A stretch of 64,000 nucleotides of DNA. Source: an uncultured bacterium (GTDB lineage: Bacteria > Elusimicrobiota > Elusimicrobia > Elusimicrobiales > Elusimicrobiaceae). Positions 1-8,086 of this stretch are shown here, piece after piece (positions within the stretch are counted from its first letter, which is position 1; the number at the start of each line of letters is the position of its first letter). The stretch is taken from contig CASEWB010000006.1 in NCBI GenBank assembly GCA_949291545.1, forward strand, positions 124,001 through 188,000, given 5' to 3'. The position numbers and the translations under genes were made by a program. Under the pieces are notes generated by a model. It was not told where the DNA came from and did no database searches. It was given only the letters and a program-made list of their open reading frames with translations.

Positions 1-397
1 CTACATAAAAACGGATATCCACTTGCTCTTTATCTTGCAAGAACTCCACTTTTATTCCTTTATCCAACAGGGGCAGCACATCGGCGAATTCAGCTTCCCG
101 CCCAGTGGCACGAATGATTTGGGCGGTTGACTCAAACCACTGGTTGTAGTTCTGGCGGATTGATTCTTGGTATTCGGCCAGTTTGTCTTCTGTATCTGCG
201 GGCACACTTAAAAACACCCGTACGGGCTTTCCGGCAATGATTTGCGGCAACAAATAACGATACCCGCCGGAAAAATTGGAATTTACAGGCAAGTTCTCGA
301 ATTTCAAATCATAATCTGCCATTGCGCCCCACGGTGCGGCGCCATAGGCGTACACTCCGTAACACAAGGCAGTTAGCAAGCCAAAAATTTTACGCAT
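1..397 (-). CDS. Secreted protein of unknown function (C-terminus outside window)
   Basis: An open frame runs from an ATG at 397 to the left edge without a stop, giving 132 residues. It begins with a Sec signal peptide (MRKIFGLLTALCYGVYAYGA, cleavage likely after YGA or shortly beyond). The visible mature part is charged, mixed alpha/beta in character, and ends near DKEQVDIRFYV. A good ribosome site (AAGGGG) lies 5 nt before the ATG, with TATACT about 20 nt upstream as a likely -10. I recognise no family. The gene is truncated only by the window edge. Confidence 0.7.
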   Translation of the reverse strand, partial: MRKIFGLLTALCYGVYAYGAAPWGAMADYDLKFENLPVNSNFSGGYRYLLPQIIAGKPVRVFLSVPADTEDKLAEYQESIRQNYNQWFESTAQIIRATGREAEFADVLPLLDKGIKVEFLQDKEQVDIRFYV

Positions 398-435
398 AGG
401 CGCCCCTTACTTTATTAGTATACGCAAAATAAATA

Positions 436-465
436 AAAAAGCACCCCCTGCTACAGGAGGGTGCT
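436..465 (-). terminator. Intrinsic terminator of the mechanosensitive-channel-like gene
   Basis: On the minus strand AGCACCCTCCTG pairs with CAGGGGGTGCT (one bulge) and is followed by TTTTTTATTT. It lies just past the stop at 480. Confidence 0.85.
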
Positions 466-479
466 TAAGAGAAAACGAT

Positions 480-1160
480 TTATTTTTCTTCTTTTTTAAA
501 TAATTCGCGCAGGAAGTCCGCCACTAATTCTTTACTTCCTAATCCTACGCCAATCCCAAACGCCAGCCCCAGCGAAGCCAACACTATAATCACCACATTG
601 TTAACCAACTGGTTGGCAAAACCCAGGTTTTCCACGGCAATCAGCGCACAGAAAAACACGATAAAAATGTTCACGGCTTTGGAAATAAAGAACCCGCCTT
701 TTAAGTTGTTGGCTTTGGCGGAATTATCAATGATGTTGCCCATCAGTTTGCCAAACAACAACCCCGCAAACAAGATAAGGACCGACACAAACAACGTGGG
801 GATAAATTCCAAAAATTGCGTAAACAAATTGCGGATAATATCCAAATGCAGCACTTCGGCGGCTAATACTACGGCGTAAAAAATCACCGCCCAAGCCAGC
901 ACAAACGAAATGATGTACGTCGGCGATTTGCCCAGTCCAAAGCGGACGCATAATTCGTTAATGCCCAGTTTGGAGGTTTTTTCGTCAAACGAAATTTTGT
1001 TTAAAATCTTTTTGGCGTAAGACCCTACCAAGCGCGAAACATACAACCCTACCACCAAAATAAGCACCGCAGCTACCAAAGCGGCCAACACCTTCAAGCT
1101 GTTCTGCCCCACTTGCAACAAATGGGTGCTAACTTGTTCCGAAATAGCTTCTAAATCCAT
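480..1160 (-). CDS. Mechanosensitive ion channel family protein (TM-helix repeat type)
   Basis: The protein has 226 residues and four or five hydrophobic helices. Glycine-rich conserved helices (AALVAAVLILVVGLYVSRLV, and LASLGLAFGIGVGLGSKELV near the C-terminus) resemble the conserved TM helix of small-conductance mechanosensitive channel relatives. It ends right after that helix, so the cytoplasmic MscS beta and alpha/beta domains are absent. Function is therefore only 'MscS-related membrane protein', perhaps osmotic stress. The start MDLEAISEQ at 1160 is chosen because GGAGGAG sits just upstream; a longer frame to 1244 has no ribosome site and would overlap the divergent recG start. It is a single gene with its own terminator. 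Confidence 0.75.
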   Translation of the reverse strand: MDLEAISEQVSTHLLQVGQNSLKVLAALVAAVLILVVGLYVSRLVGSYAKKILNKISFDEKTSKLGINELCVRFGLGKSPTYIISFVLAWAVIFYAVVLAAEVLHLDIIRNLFTQFLEFIPTLFVSVLILFAGLLFGKLMGNIIDNSAKANNLKGGFFISKAVNIFIVFFCALIAVENLGFANQLVNNVVIIVLASLGLAFGIGVGLGSKELVADFLRELFKKEEK

Positions 1161-1220
1161 AAAATTGCTCCTCCTTTTTTTAATTGTAGCATATATTATT
1201 TGTAAAATAAGTATATAGCT

Positions 1221-3317
1221 ATGACGGACACCACCCAAATTCAATACTTAAAAGGCATCGGCCCTGCAAAGGCAAAACTGTTTGAACGCCTGAATGTGCA
1301 GACCGTGGAGGATTTGCTCCACTATTATCCCCGCACCTATCAGGACCGCCGCTTGGGCGCGCCGCCCAACGAATACAATTCCGACTCGCTGGTTGTATTT
1401 AAAGGCCGCGTGCTGCGCACACAGGAAATCCCCGCCCGAAGCGTACTGATTTTTAAGGCCTTCCTGGAAGACGAAAAAGGCCAGCAAATCGAATGTACTT
1501 GGTTTAAAAAACGTATGTACCGCGGATTTCGCTTTGACCCGTTTGGCACGCTTAAAAAAGATTTTAAAATGAACAGCGAAGTATGGGTGATAGGAAAACG
1601 CGACGATAAAAACAATTTTTTTGGGCATAAGGTAACGGCGGACGAACACTACCCCGCCGCCGACGCGCTGACCAAACTGCACGCGGGGCGCCTGACCCCT
1701 ATCTATGCATTAACGGAAGGATTGACCAATAAACAGTTCCGCCAATTTGTCTACGAGGCCTTACAATCGGGTTCGCTCGCGCGCGAGCCGGAAATTTTGC
1801 CGGATACATTACTTAAAAAGCGCAAGCTCTTAAGCGCGCCGCAGGCACTAAAAGCGGTGCATTTTCCCAATTCGCTGGCCGAGCTGGAAAGCGCCCGCAC
1901 GCGCCTGGCGTACGAAGAATTTTTGCTTTTGGCTACGGCGTGGGGCATCAAACGCACGCAGACCAAAATTTTAGCCAAAGATTATTCGTACGAAATAAAA
2001 AAGAACCTGCTAACACCTTTTCGCGAGCAATTGGGCTTTGCATTTACCAACAGCCAAAAGAAAGTCATTAACGAAATTTTTAAGGATTTAACTTCTCCCC
2101 GCCCTATGAACCGCCTCTTGCAGGGGGATGTGGGCTCCGGCAAAACGGTGGTGGCCTTGTGCGCAATGTTGCTGGCGGTGGAAAACGGCTACCAGGCCGC
2201 GCTGATGGCCCCTACCGAAATTTTGGCCGAACAGCATTACTTAACTTTTAAACGCATTTTAAAAGGGCTTCCCGTTACGGTGGAGGTACTCACGTCCAGC
2301 ACCAAAACCGCCGCCAAAAAGAAAATTTTAAAAGAGTTAGCGCAAGGAAAGATTGATATTTTAGTAGGAACGCACGCTGTAATCCAGGACGGGGTACAAT
2401 TTAAAAACCTGCGCTTAGCCGTGATTGACGAACAGCACCGCTTCGGCGTCAAACAGCGAAGCCACCTGAAAGAAAAAACCGCCAAACTGGATTTGCTGAC
2501 TATGACGGCCACCCCCATTCCGCGCACCTTGGCATTGGCGTTTTACGGCGATTTGGAAGTATCCACCCTAAACGAACTTCCCCCCGGGCGCCAGCCGATT
2601 AAGACCGAAACAGCCACCTCTAAACTAGCCTATGACCGCGTACGCGAGGAAGTGAAAAAAGGGCGGCAGGCGTATATCGTTTTTCCGCTGATTGAAGAAA
2701 GCGAAAAAATTTCCGCCAAAGCCGTCACGGAAGAATTTGAAAAGCTCAAAAAAGTATTCCCGCAATTCCGCCTAGCCATTTTGCACGGGCAAATGAGCCA
2801 AAGCGAAAAGGAAAGCGTAATGGCGGACTTTGCCGCGCACAAAACCGATATTTTGGTGGCCACGCCCGTGATTGAAGTAGGCATAGACGTCAAAAATGCC
2901 ACCGTAATGGTGATAGAAAACGCCGAACGCTTCGGCCTGGCCAGCCTGCACCAGCTGCGCGGGCGCGTGGGCCGCGGCGAGCACGAAAGCTATTGTATTT
3001 TGGTACCTCAACACGCGGGAAGCGTAGCCAAAGAACGCGTGGACATCATTTGCGCCACGCGGGACGGGTTTAAAATCGGCGAACGGGATATGCAGTTGCG
3101 CGGGCCGGGCGAAATTTTGGGCACGCGCCAAAGCGGCGAGCTGGAGTTCAAAGCCGGCGATATTTTTAAAGATAAAACAATTCTATATTGGGCCATTGAG
3201 GACCGCGACGAACTGTTATCGCAGGACCCGGCCCTTACCGCTCCCGAACACGCGTTATTGCGCCAAAAACTAGTGGAACTGTATCAAAAAGACTGGCACT
3301 TGATTGATTTAAGCTAA
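1221..3317 (+). CDS. recG: ATP-dependent DNA helicase RecG
   Basis: RecG is a monomeric superfamily 2 helicase that regresses stalled replication forks and processes Holliday junctions. The 698-residue protein has the expected order: N-terminal helical/wedge (OB) region to about residue 240, then two helicase lobes. Walker A GDVGSGKT is at about 302-309, the RecG-type motif II DEQH at 403-406 (DEQHRFG), motif III TATPIPRT follows, and motif VI reads QLRGRVGRGE. Length matches the family. It is divergent from the channel gene with only 60 bp between starts. A TAAAAT box ends 12 nt before the ATG and no Shine-Dalgarno is visible, so the leader is very short. Confidence 0.97.
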   Translation: MTDTTQIQYLKGIGPAKAKLFERLNVQTVEDLLHYYPRTYQDRRLGAPPNEYNSDSLVVFKGRVLRTQEIPARSVLIFKAFLEDEKGQQIECTWFKKRMYRGFRFDPFGTLKKDFKMNSEVWVIGKRDDKNNFFGHKVTADEHYPAADALTKLHAGRLTPIYALTEGLTNKQFRQFVYEALQSGSLAREPEILPDTLLKKRKLLSAPQALKAVHFPNSLAELESARTRLAYEEFLLLATAWGIKRTQTKILAKDYSYEIKKNLLTPFREQLGFAFTNSQKKVINEIFKDLTSPRPMNRLLQGDVGSGKTVVALCAMLLAVENGYQAALMAPTEILAEQHYLTFKRILKGLPVTVEVLTSSTKTAAKKKILKELAQGKIDILVGTHAVIQDGVQFKNLRLAVIDEQHRFGVKQRSHLKEKTAKLDLLTMTATPIPRTLALAFYGDLEVSTLNELPPGRQPIKTETATSKLAYDRVREEVKKGRQAYIVFPLIEESEKISAKAVTEEFEKLKKVFPQFRLAILHGQMSQSEKESVMADFAAHKTDILVATPVIEVGIDVKNATVMVIENAERFGLASLHQLRGRVGRGEHESYCILVPQHAGSVAKERVDIICATRDGFKIGERDMQLRGPGEILGTRQSGELEFKAGDIFKDKTILYWAIEDRDELLSQDPALTAPEHALLRQKLVELYQKDWHLIDLS

Positions 3318-3350
3318 TTCTTTCTCTAATACATTTAGCCAAACACACCG

Positions 3351-3379
3351 AAAAAAGCCGCCCTTGCAAGCGGCTTTTT
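3351..3379. terminator. Bidirectional intrinsic terminator between recG and the ankyrin gene
   Basis: Stem AAAAAGCCGC / GCGGCTTTTT with an 8-nt loop. A-run and T-run flank both sides, so it can serve both convergent genes. Confidence 0.85.
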
Positions 3380-3382
3380 AAA

Positions 3383-4090
3383 TTATTCTAAGGGGAACAC
3401 GAGCGGTTCCGCAGGAAGCGGCCCCCTGGTGGGAGCAGTCCGCATCGGTTCCGGCTCGGGAACGGCTTGCTCCGCCGCGGACGCCTTTTCCGGGGCGGCA
3501 ATGCTTGGTGCCGGGCTTTCCGGCGGCGTTTTCGGTTCCGGCGGGCAGGATTTTAGTAATTGTGCCGGAGTTTTGCCCCAGCTGTTACGCACTGTTGGCT
3601 TGGCTCCGTTGGCCACCAAAAATTGATACATCGGCCGGTGGCATTTTAAAGCCGCCAAATGAAGCGGCGTATTGCCGTCGTCGGTCTTACTTTGGGGGCC
3701 GCCCCAATGACGGGGCATATTTAAAAGCAAATTTGTTAAATTAGGGTCTTCTTCGTCGCACAACTGCATTAACACCCGCAGCATAGCGGCGTCCTCATTA
3801 AGCACCGCCAGGTGCATTGCATTGCCTTGGGAGCAGTTTGCATCCAGGCGGGAAAAAGAATCCGCCAGTAATACCGCCATATCCAAATCCCGGACGAATA
3901 CCGCTTCCAAAAACGGCGTCATACCGCGTGCATCCTGCTGATAAACCAGCGTTTTGTCTTTTGCCAACAACCGTTTTACCGCCGCCCGGTTCCCGTTCTG
4001 TACCGCCACAAAAATATTCTCCGGCGCAGCCGCCCATAAAGCCGCCCCGCAAAGAAGAAACATCAGCACGCTTATTTTACGCAAGTTCAT
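3383..4090 (-). CDS. Secreted ankyrin-repeat protein
   Basis: The protein has 235 residues. A signal peptide (MNLRKISVLMFLLCGAALWAAA) is followed by ankyrin repeats to about residue 180 (for example GNTPLHLAALKCHRPMYQFL and RGMTPFLEAVFVRDLDMAVL). The tail from about 180 on is rich in Pro, Ala and Glu. Ankyrin repeats mediate protein contacts, and export points to the periplasm or surface. No partner can be named. The gene stands alone, convergent with recG. Its promoter ends 6 nt before the ATG, so the mRNA is probably leaderless. Confidence 0.85.
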   Translation of the reverse strand: MNLRKISVLMFLLCGAALWAAAPENIFVAVQNGNRAAVKRLLAKDKTLVYQQDARGMTPFLEAVFVRDLDMAVLLADSFSRLDANCSQGNAMHLAVLNEDAAMLRVLMQLCDEEDPNLTNLLLNMPRHWGGPQSKTDDGNTPLHLAALKCHRPMYQFLVANGAKPTVRNSWGKTPAQLLKSCPPEPKTPPESPAPSIAAPEKASAAEQAVPEPEPMRTAPTRGPLPAEPLVFPLE

Positions 4091-4125
4091 TCTTTTAGTT
4101 TAGTCTTTTTCGTCCATTTTTACAA
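4091..4125 (-). promoter_or_regulatory. Promoter of the ankyrin gene, leaderless type
   Basis: On the minus strand TTGTAA (4120-4125), a 17-nt spacer, TAAACT (4097-4102), then AAAAGA and the ATG. Transcription would start at or within a few bases of the start codon. No Shine-Dalgarno is present. Confidence 0.6.
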
Positions 4126-4132
4126 GGCAACC

Positions 4133-4168
4133 TGCAAAAAAAGCGGACGGGGAAGCACCCGTCCGCTT
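4133..4168 (-). terminator. Intrinsic terminator after metG
   Basis: An 11-bp perfect stem AAGCGGACGGG / CCCGTCCGCTT with a 6-nt loop, followed on the minus strand by a T-run. It lies 20 nt past the metG stop and ends the kdsC-tmk-holB-metG operon. Confidence 0.9.
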
Positions 4169-4187
4169 GTGCAAATTAACAGCAGCC

Positions 4188-5699
4188 CTATTTTTTGGCT
4201 GCGTCCAACCGCGGGAAAAGCGGCGGATATTTTTCAATTTTACCCGGCAACAGGCGTTTTTGCATTTCCTTGGCTATGGTAGGCATAAACGGCTCCAGCC
4301 ACAACGCCACTTTGCGCAGGCACGCCACCAATTCCAAGAGCACCGCCTTGGCGGCTTCGGGGTCCGTTTTGGCCAGTTCCCACGGTTTTTTGGTATCCAC
4401 CAATTTATTTAAATCGCTGGCAAAACCGTAGATGTTTTCAAGCACCTTATCAAAGGCCAATTCGTCGTAGGATTTATCAATGGCCGCTTCCACCTGGGTG
4501 GATTTGGCTAAAAGCGGATAGTCGCCCTCAATCTTTTCCGGCAGTTCGCCAATGTTTTTGGCCGCCATATTCAGCGTGCGGGAAAGCAGGTTGCCAATGT
4601 TGTTGGCCAAGTCGGAATTGTAGCGGTTTCTAAAGCTTTCCATCGAAAAATCGCCGTCTTGCCCGAAGGGTACCTCGCGGAACAAAAACGCGCGCAGCGG
4701 GTCCACCCCGTATTCGGCGGCTACTTTGGCCGGGTCAATAATATTGCCCAACGATTTGGACATTTTTTCCCCTTCCACCGTCCACCAGCCGTGCGCAAAC
4801 ACTTTTTTAGGAAGCGGCAGCCCCAGTGCCATCAGCACGGCAGGCCAAATAACCGTATGGAAACGGAAAATTTCTTTCCCAACCATATGCAAATTAGCCG
4901 GCCACAAATCTTCAAATTTTTCCGTACCGATTTGTTTCAGCTGGGCTTCGTGCAGGGTTTTGTCTTCACACAAAACCGTACCGTAACCGGCGGCGGAAAT
5001 ATAGTTGATCAGCGCGTCGAACCATACATAAATGGTGTGGTGCGGGTTGCTGGGCACCGGGATACCCCAAGCTACTTTGGTGCGCGTGACGGACAAATCC
5101 TGCAAGCCGCCTTTGACAAAATTGATAATTTCGTTGGCGCGGGTTTTGGGGCTTAAAAAGTCCGGGTGTTCCTCGTAATATTTGAGCAAGGGCTTTTCGT
5201 AGCGGGAGAGCTTAAAGAAATAGGTTTCCTCGTGCACTTCGGTCAGTGGGCGCTTGTGCACCGGGCAGAGGTTGCCTTCCAAAATTTCACTTTCGTTGTA
5301 ATACTGTTCACAGGAAAGGCAGTATTTGCCGGAGTAGGAACCTAGGTAAATATCGCCGCTTTTTAAGAGTTTTTCAAAAATGGCCTGCACCACTTGTTCG
5401 TGTTTTTTGTCGGTAGTACGGATAAAATCGTCATAAGAGATGTTCAGCGTTTTCCACAAATCTTTGTATTTGGCGGAAACTTGGTCCGTCCATTCTTTCG
5501 GCGTAACCCCGGCCGCCGCGGCGGATTTTTCAATATTGGCGCCGTGTTCGTCGGTACCGGTCAAAAAATGCACATCAAAACCTTTTTGGCGTTTGTAGCG
5601 GGCCAACACGTCCTGGGCAATGGTCGTGTACGCGTGGCCAATATGCGGCACCGAGTTCACATAATAAATAGGGGTGGTAATATAGAATTTCTTGGTCAT
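4188..5699 (-). CDS. metG: Methionyl-tRNA synthetase
   Basis: This class I synthetase charges tRNA-Met with methionine. The 503 residues show the HIGH signature (YYVNSVPHIGHAYTT), a Zn-binding insertion with two Cys pairs (YCLSCEQ and about residue 145 NLCPVHK, the last partner being His-like), and the KMSKS loop (GEKMSKSLGN) near residue 300. The anticodon-binding helical domain follows. It lacks the C-terminal EMAP/dimerisation domain, as in the short bacterial form. GGAGAACTT precedes the ATG. It is the last gene of a minus-strand operon, 12 nt after holB. Confidence 0.97.
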   Translation of the reverse strand: MTKKFYITTPIYYVNSVPHIGHAYTTIAQDVLARYKRQKGFDVHFLTGTDEHGANIEKSAAAAGVTPKEWTDQVSAKYKDLWKTLNISYDDFIRTTDKKHEQVVQAIFEKLLKSGDIYLGSYSGKYCLSCEQYYNESEILEGNLCPVHKRPLTEVHEETYFFKLSRYEKPLLKYYEEHPDFLSPKTRANEIINFVKGGLQDLSVTRTKVAWGIPVPSNPHHTIYVWFDALINYISAAGYGTVLCEDKTLHEAQLKQIGTEKFEDLWPANLHMVGKEIFRFHTVIWPAVLMALGLPLPKKVFAHGWWTVEGEKMSKSLGNIIDPAKVAAEYGVDPLRAFLFREVPFGQDGDFSMESFRNRYNSDLANNIGNLLSRTLNMAAKNIGELPEKIEGDYPLLAKSTQVEAAIDKSYDELAFDKVLENIYGFASDLNKLVDTKKPWELAKTDPEAAKAVLLELVACLRKVALWLEPFMPTIAKEMQKRLLPGKIEKYPPLFPRLDAAKK

Positions 5700-5711
5700 A
5701 AGTTCTCCGTA

Positions 5712-6716
5712 TTAAAAAATCCGTACATCTAGGCCGTCTAAACTCATTAGAGCGGTTTCCAGCACAAGCGCGGGCGACACATTCCGCCCAATATTGCGTT
5801 TGTAATTTTCAAATCGTTTTAAAGTTTCCTGCAAGGCACGTTGTTTGTGCGGGGCCTGTTCGGCGGTCCAAGCTTGGTGCAGGGCCGTAATCAGCACATT
5901 CAGCACGGCTTGGGCTTCCTGGCGGGCGGTTACTAACGTGCGGGAAAGCCCCGCCGCCACCGCGGCCGGCCCTTGCGGGGTGCAAAATTCGCCAGAGCGC
6001 AGCAGTTCCAGCGCTTCGGCCGCTTGGAGCGCCCCGGAAACGGAACCGTTGCTGTATTGGGCGCACAAATCCGCATCCGGCACGTCCGCCCCCGTTTGAA
6101 GCAGAATTTGTTTGACGTTTTCCTGCGAAAGCGGCGCAAACGAAAGCGGCTGGCAGCGCGACAAAATAGTCCGCAGCATCGCGGCGCGCTTGTTGGTAAT
6201 TAAAATCCAAACGGTTTTGTGCGGTGGTTCTTCAATAAATTTAAGCAGCGCATTGGCCGCCGCGGCCTGCATCGTTTGGGCTTGGTCAATAATCAGCACT
6301 TTCCAACCGCCGCCAACAGACTTCTGCTGGGACTTAGCCGTCACATCACGGATTGTATCCACGTTAATATGTTGTTGTTTGGCGATTTCTTTTTCCAGTT
6401 CTTCTTCGTATCCTTTGCTGGAAAAATCTTTTTTTACTTCCAACCGCGCCTGATAGGCAAAATCCACAAATGTCACGTCCGGGTGGGTGCCTTTTACAAC
6501 TGCCTGGCAGGCAGGGCACACCCCGCACGCTTCGCCGATTAGGCGAGCCTGCGGGTCCTGGCAGTTTAAAGCCTGTGCAAACGCCACCGCCGCTTTTGCC
6601 TTGCCCACTCCGTCCGGGCCATAAAACAAAAGCGCCCCGGGAACGCGTTGGTTCCCGGCGAGTTTTTTTAAATACGCGGAGGCTTTTTCCTGCCCCAGGA
6701 TATCGGCAAACGGCAT
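5712..6716 (-). CDS. holB: DNA polymerase III delta' subunit
   Basis: HolB is the delta' part of the clamp-loader complex. The 334-residue protein has an AAA+ fold with a degenerate Walker A (GPDGVGKAK; Ala-Lys where an active loop has Thr/Ser), a four-Cys zinc module (C.. then CGVCPAC around residue 63), and a sensor 1 region (ITNKRAAMLRTILSRCQ). Its first codon overlaps the tmk stop (TAATG), so the two are probably translationally coupled. Gene order tmk-holB is conserved widely in bacteria. Confidence 0.93.
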   Translation of the reverse strand: MPFADILGQEKASAYLKKLAGNQRVPGALLFYGPDGVGKAKAAVAFAQALNCQDPQARLIGEACGVCPACQAVVKGTHPDVTFVDFAYQARLEVKKDFSSKGYEEELEKEIAKQQHINVDTIRDVTAKSQQKSVGGGWKVLIIDQAQTMQAAAANALLKFIEEPPHKTVWILITNKRAAMLRTILSRCQPLSFAPLSQENVKQILLQTGADVPDADLCAQYSNGSVSGALQAAEALELLRSGEFCTPQGPAAVAAGLSRTLVTARQEAQAVLNVLITALHQAWTAEQAPHKQRALQETLKRFENYKRNIGRNVSPALVLETALMSLDGLDVRIF

Positions 6717-7333
6717 TAGTCTATAATTTGGTGTTCTTTAAGCAGTTCCAACACGCGGGATTGGATATCGCTGATATTTTTATCGGCGTCAATCAAATAC
6801 GCATTGGGCGTACGTTCAATCATATCCAAGTATCCTTTACGCATTTTCTGGCGGAAGGCTAAATCTTCCTGCTCCAAGCGGTCAGAAAACAAATACTCCC
6901 CGCGCTGGGTGAAATACTTATCGGACATTAAAAAAACAAGCGTTAAATCGGGCCGATTGCCGTGGGTGGCAATTTGGTTTAAGGTATCAATCGTTTCCAG
7001 CGGAATGCCGCGCCCATACCCTTGGTAAGCACAAGTGGACATAGTGTAGCGCTCGCAAAGGACGATTTTCCCCTCTTCCAGCGCAGGCAGGATTTTTTCT
7101 TGCGTATGCTGCGCACGCGAAGCTTCGTACAGCAAAAGCTCCGCCAGCGGGCGCACGTCCAACCCCGGCTCCAGCACGATTTGGCGTATCCGCTCGGCCG
7201 TGGGCGTTCCGCCCGGCTCACGCGTAAGGATAACGTCCTTCCCGCGGGCAACCAGCTGGTTGTAAAGCATTTTGGCTTGGGTGGATTTGCCGCAGCGGTC
7301 CGGCCCTTCCAATACAATAAATTTTCCTTTCAT
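6716..7333 (-). CDS. tmk: Thymidylate kinase
   Basis: Tmk phosphorylates dTMP to dTDP in thymidine nucleotide synthesis. The 205 residues begin with the P-loop (EGPDRCGKST), followed by the TREPGGT motif that binds the substrate phosphate, and the LID region FSDRLEQED. Length is standard. It lies 11 nt after the KdsC-like gene and overlaps holB by one base, within one operon. Confidence 0.97.
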   Translation of the reverse strand: MKGKFIVLEGPDRCGKSTQAKMLYNQLVARGKDVILTREPGGTPTAERIRQIVLEPGLDVRPLAELLLYEASRAQHTQEKILPALEEGKIVLCERYTMSTCAYQGYGRGIPLETIDTLNQIATHGNRPDLTLVFLMSDKYFTQRGEYLFSDRLEQEDLAFRQKMRKGYLDMIERTPNAYLIDADKNISDIQSRVLELLKEHQIID

Positions 7334-7344
7334 AAGCGTGCCGG

Positions 7345-7944
7345 CTAATTAATTCCTTCCTGCGAGGTGACAATTTGCATCTCTGGTTTTTTGCCCGCCG
7401 ACCAAGCCGCGGCTCCTGCTTGTTCCAACATAGGCTTTAGCTTTCCTTGGGCATTTAAAATAAAATCGATTACCTCGCGGTAGGCGCCGGCCCCCCCTAC
7501 GCGTTTGGTAATATAGTGGGCGTAAGGTTTCACACAATCCACCGCATTGGGCACAGTGGCGGCGAAGCCTACTTCTTTAAGCAGCGGGATATCGGTAACA
7601 TCGTCGCCAATATAGGCCACTTCCTCAGCCGTCAGGTGTTCTTTTTCCAAAATATCGTTAAGCGGGCCGATTTTGGTTAAAAAACCTTGGTACATATATT
7701 TAAAACCTAGGTTTTTGGCCCGTTCCACCGTAGTAGGGTGGCGGCGGCCCGTGATAATGCCACAAACAATTTGCGCACTGCGGCAAAGCAACACAGCAAT
7801 GCCGTCTTGCGCATTAAATGATTTAAATTCGTCTATTTTGCCGTCGTCCCGCACGAAAAAGTTCACTTTTCCGTCCGTTAAGATACCGTCCACGTCGGTC
7901 AAAATGGCTTTAATTTTTTTAGCTCTTTCTATGGCTTCTTGCAT
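7345..7944 (-). CDS. kdsC: KdsC-like HAD phosphatase (3-deoxy-D-manno-octulosonate 8-phosphate phosphatase family)
   Basis: This is a small HAD hydrolase with the KdsC signature: LTDVDGILTDG nucleophile loop, ITGRR motif II, and GDDVTDIPLL acidic motif. KdsC releases Kdo from Kdo-8-phosphate for LPS core synthesis. LPS transport genes elsewhere in the window make that role plausible, though relatives act on sialic acid precursors. At 199 residues it is slightly long, with an extra C-terminal tail of about 30 residues. The ATG at 7944 is preferred over an upstream TTG because the -10 box lies 9 nt before it; there is no Shine-Dalgarno. It is first in the operon with tmk, holB and metG. Confidence 0.85.
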   Translation of the reverse strand: MQEAIERAKKIKAILTDVDGILTDGKVNFFVRDDGKIDEFKSFNAQDGIAVLLCRSAQIVCGIITGRRHPTTVERAKNLGFKYMYQGFLTKIGPLNDILEKEHLTAEEVAYIGDDVTDIPLLKEVGFAATVPNAVDCVKPYAHYITKRVGGAGAYREVIDFILNAQGKLKPMLEQAGAAAWSAGKKPEMQIVTSQEGIN

Positions 7945-7982
7945 ATATAAGGTATTATACAAAATATCCTTTTATGGCCCAA
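7945..7982 (-). promoter_or_regulatory. Promoter of the kdsC-tmk-holB-metG operon, leaderless type
   Basis: Minus strand: TTGGGC (7977-7982), exactly 17 nt, perfect TATAAT (7954-7959), then 9 nt to the ATG at 7944. Confidence 0.65.
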
Positions 7983-8047
7983 CGCGCCCGCCGCCGCGGC
8001 GGCCGAACAACCCAAAATGCACCCCACAGGCGCGCGCGTTATTTTTA

Positions 8048-8076
8048 TATAATGAAAGTAATTGTTTGAAAGGGGT
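8048..8076 (+). promoter_or_regulatory. -10 box and ribosome site of clpC
   Basis: TATAAT at 8048-8053 with no clear -35. AAGGGG at about 8070 serves the ATG at 8087 and decides that start over longer in-frame extensions. Confidence 0.55.
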
Positions 8077-8086
8077 TATTATTCAG

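Noticed and set aside
7673..8086. N-terminal extension of ClpC by about 138 residues
   Set aside because: It runs antisense through the KdsC-like gene; ClpC homology begins at MAKRFTENAQ with a ribosome site at 8070.
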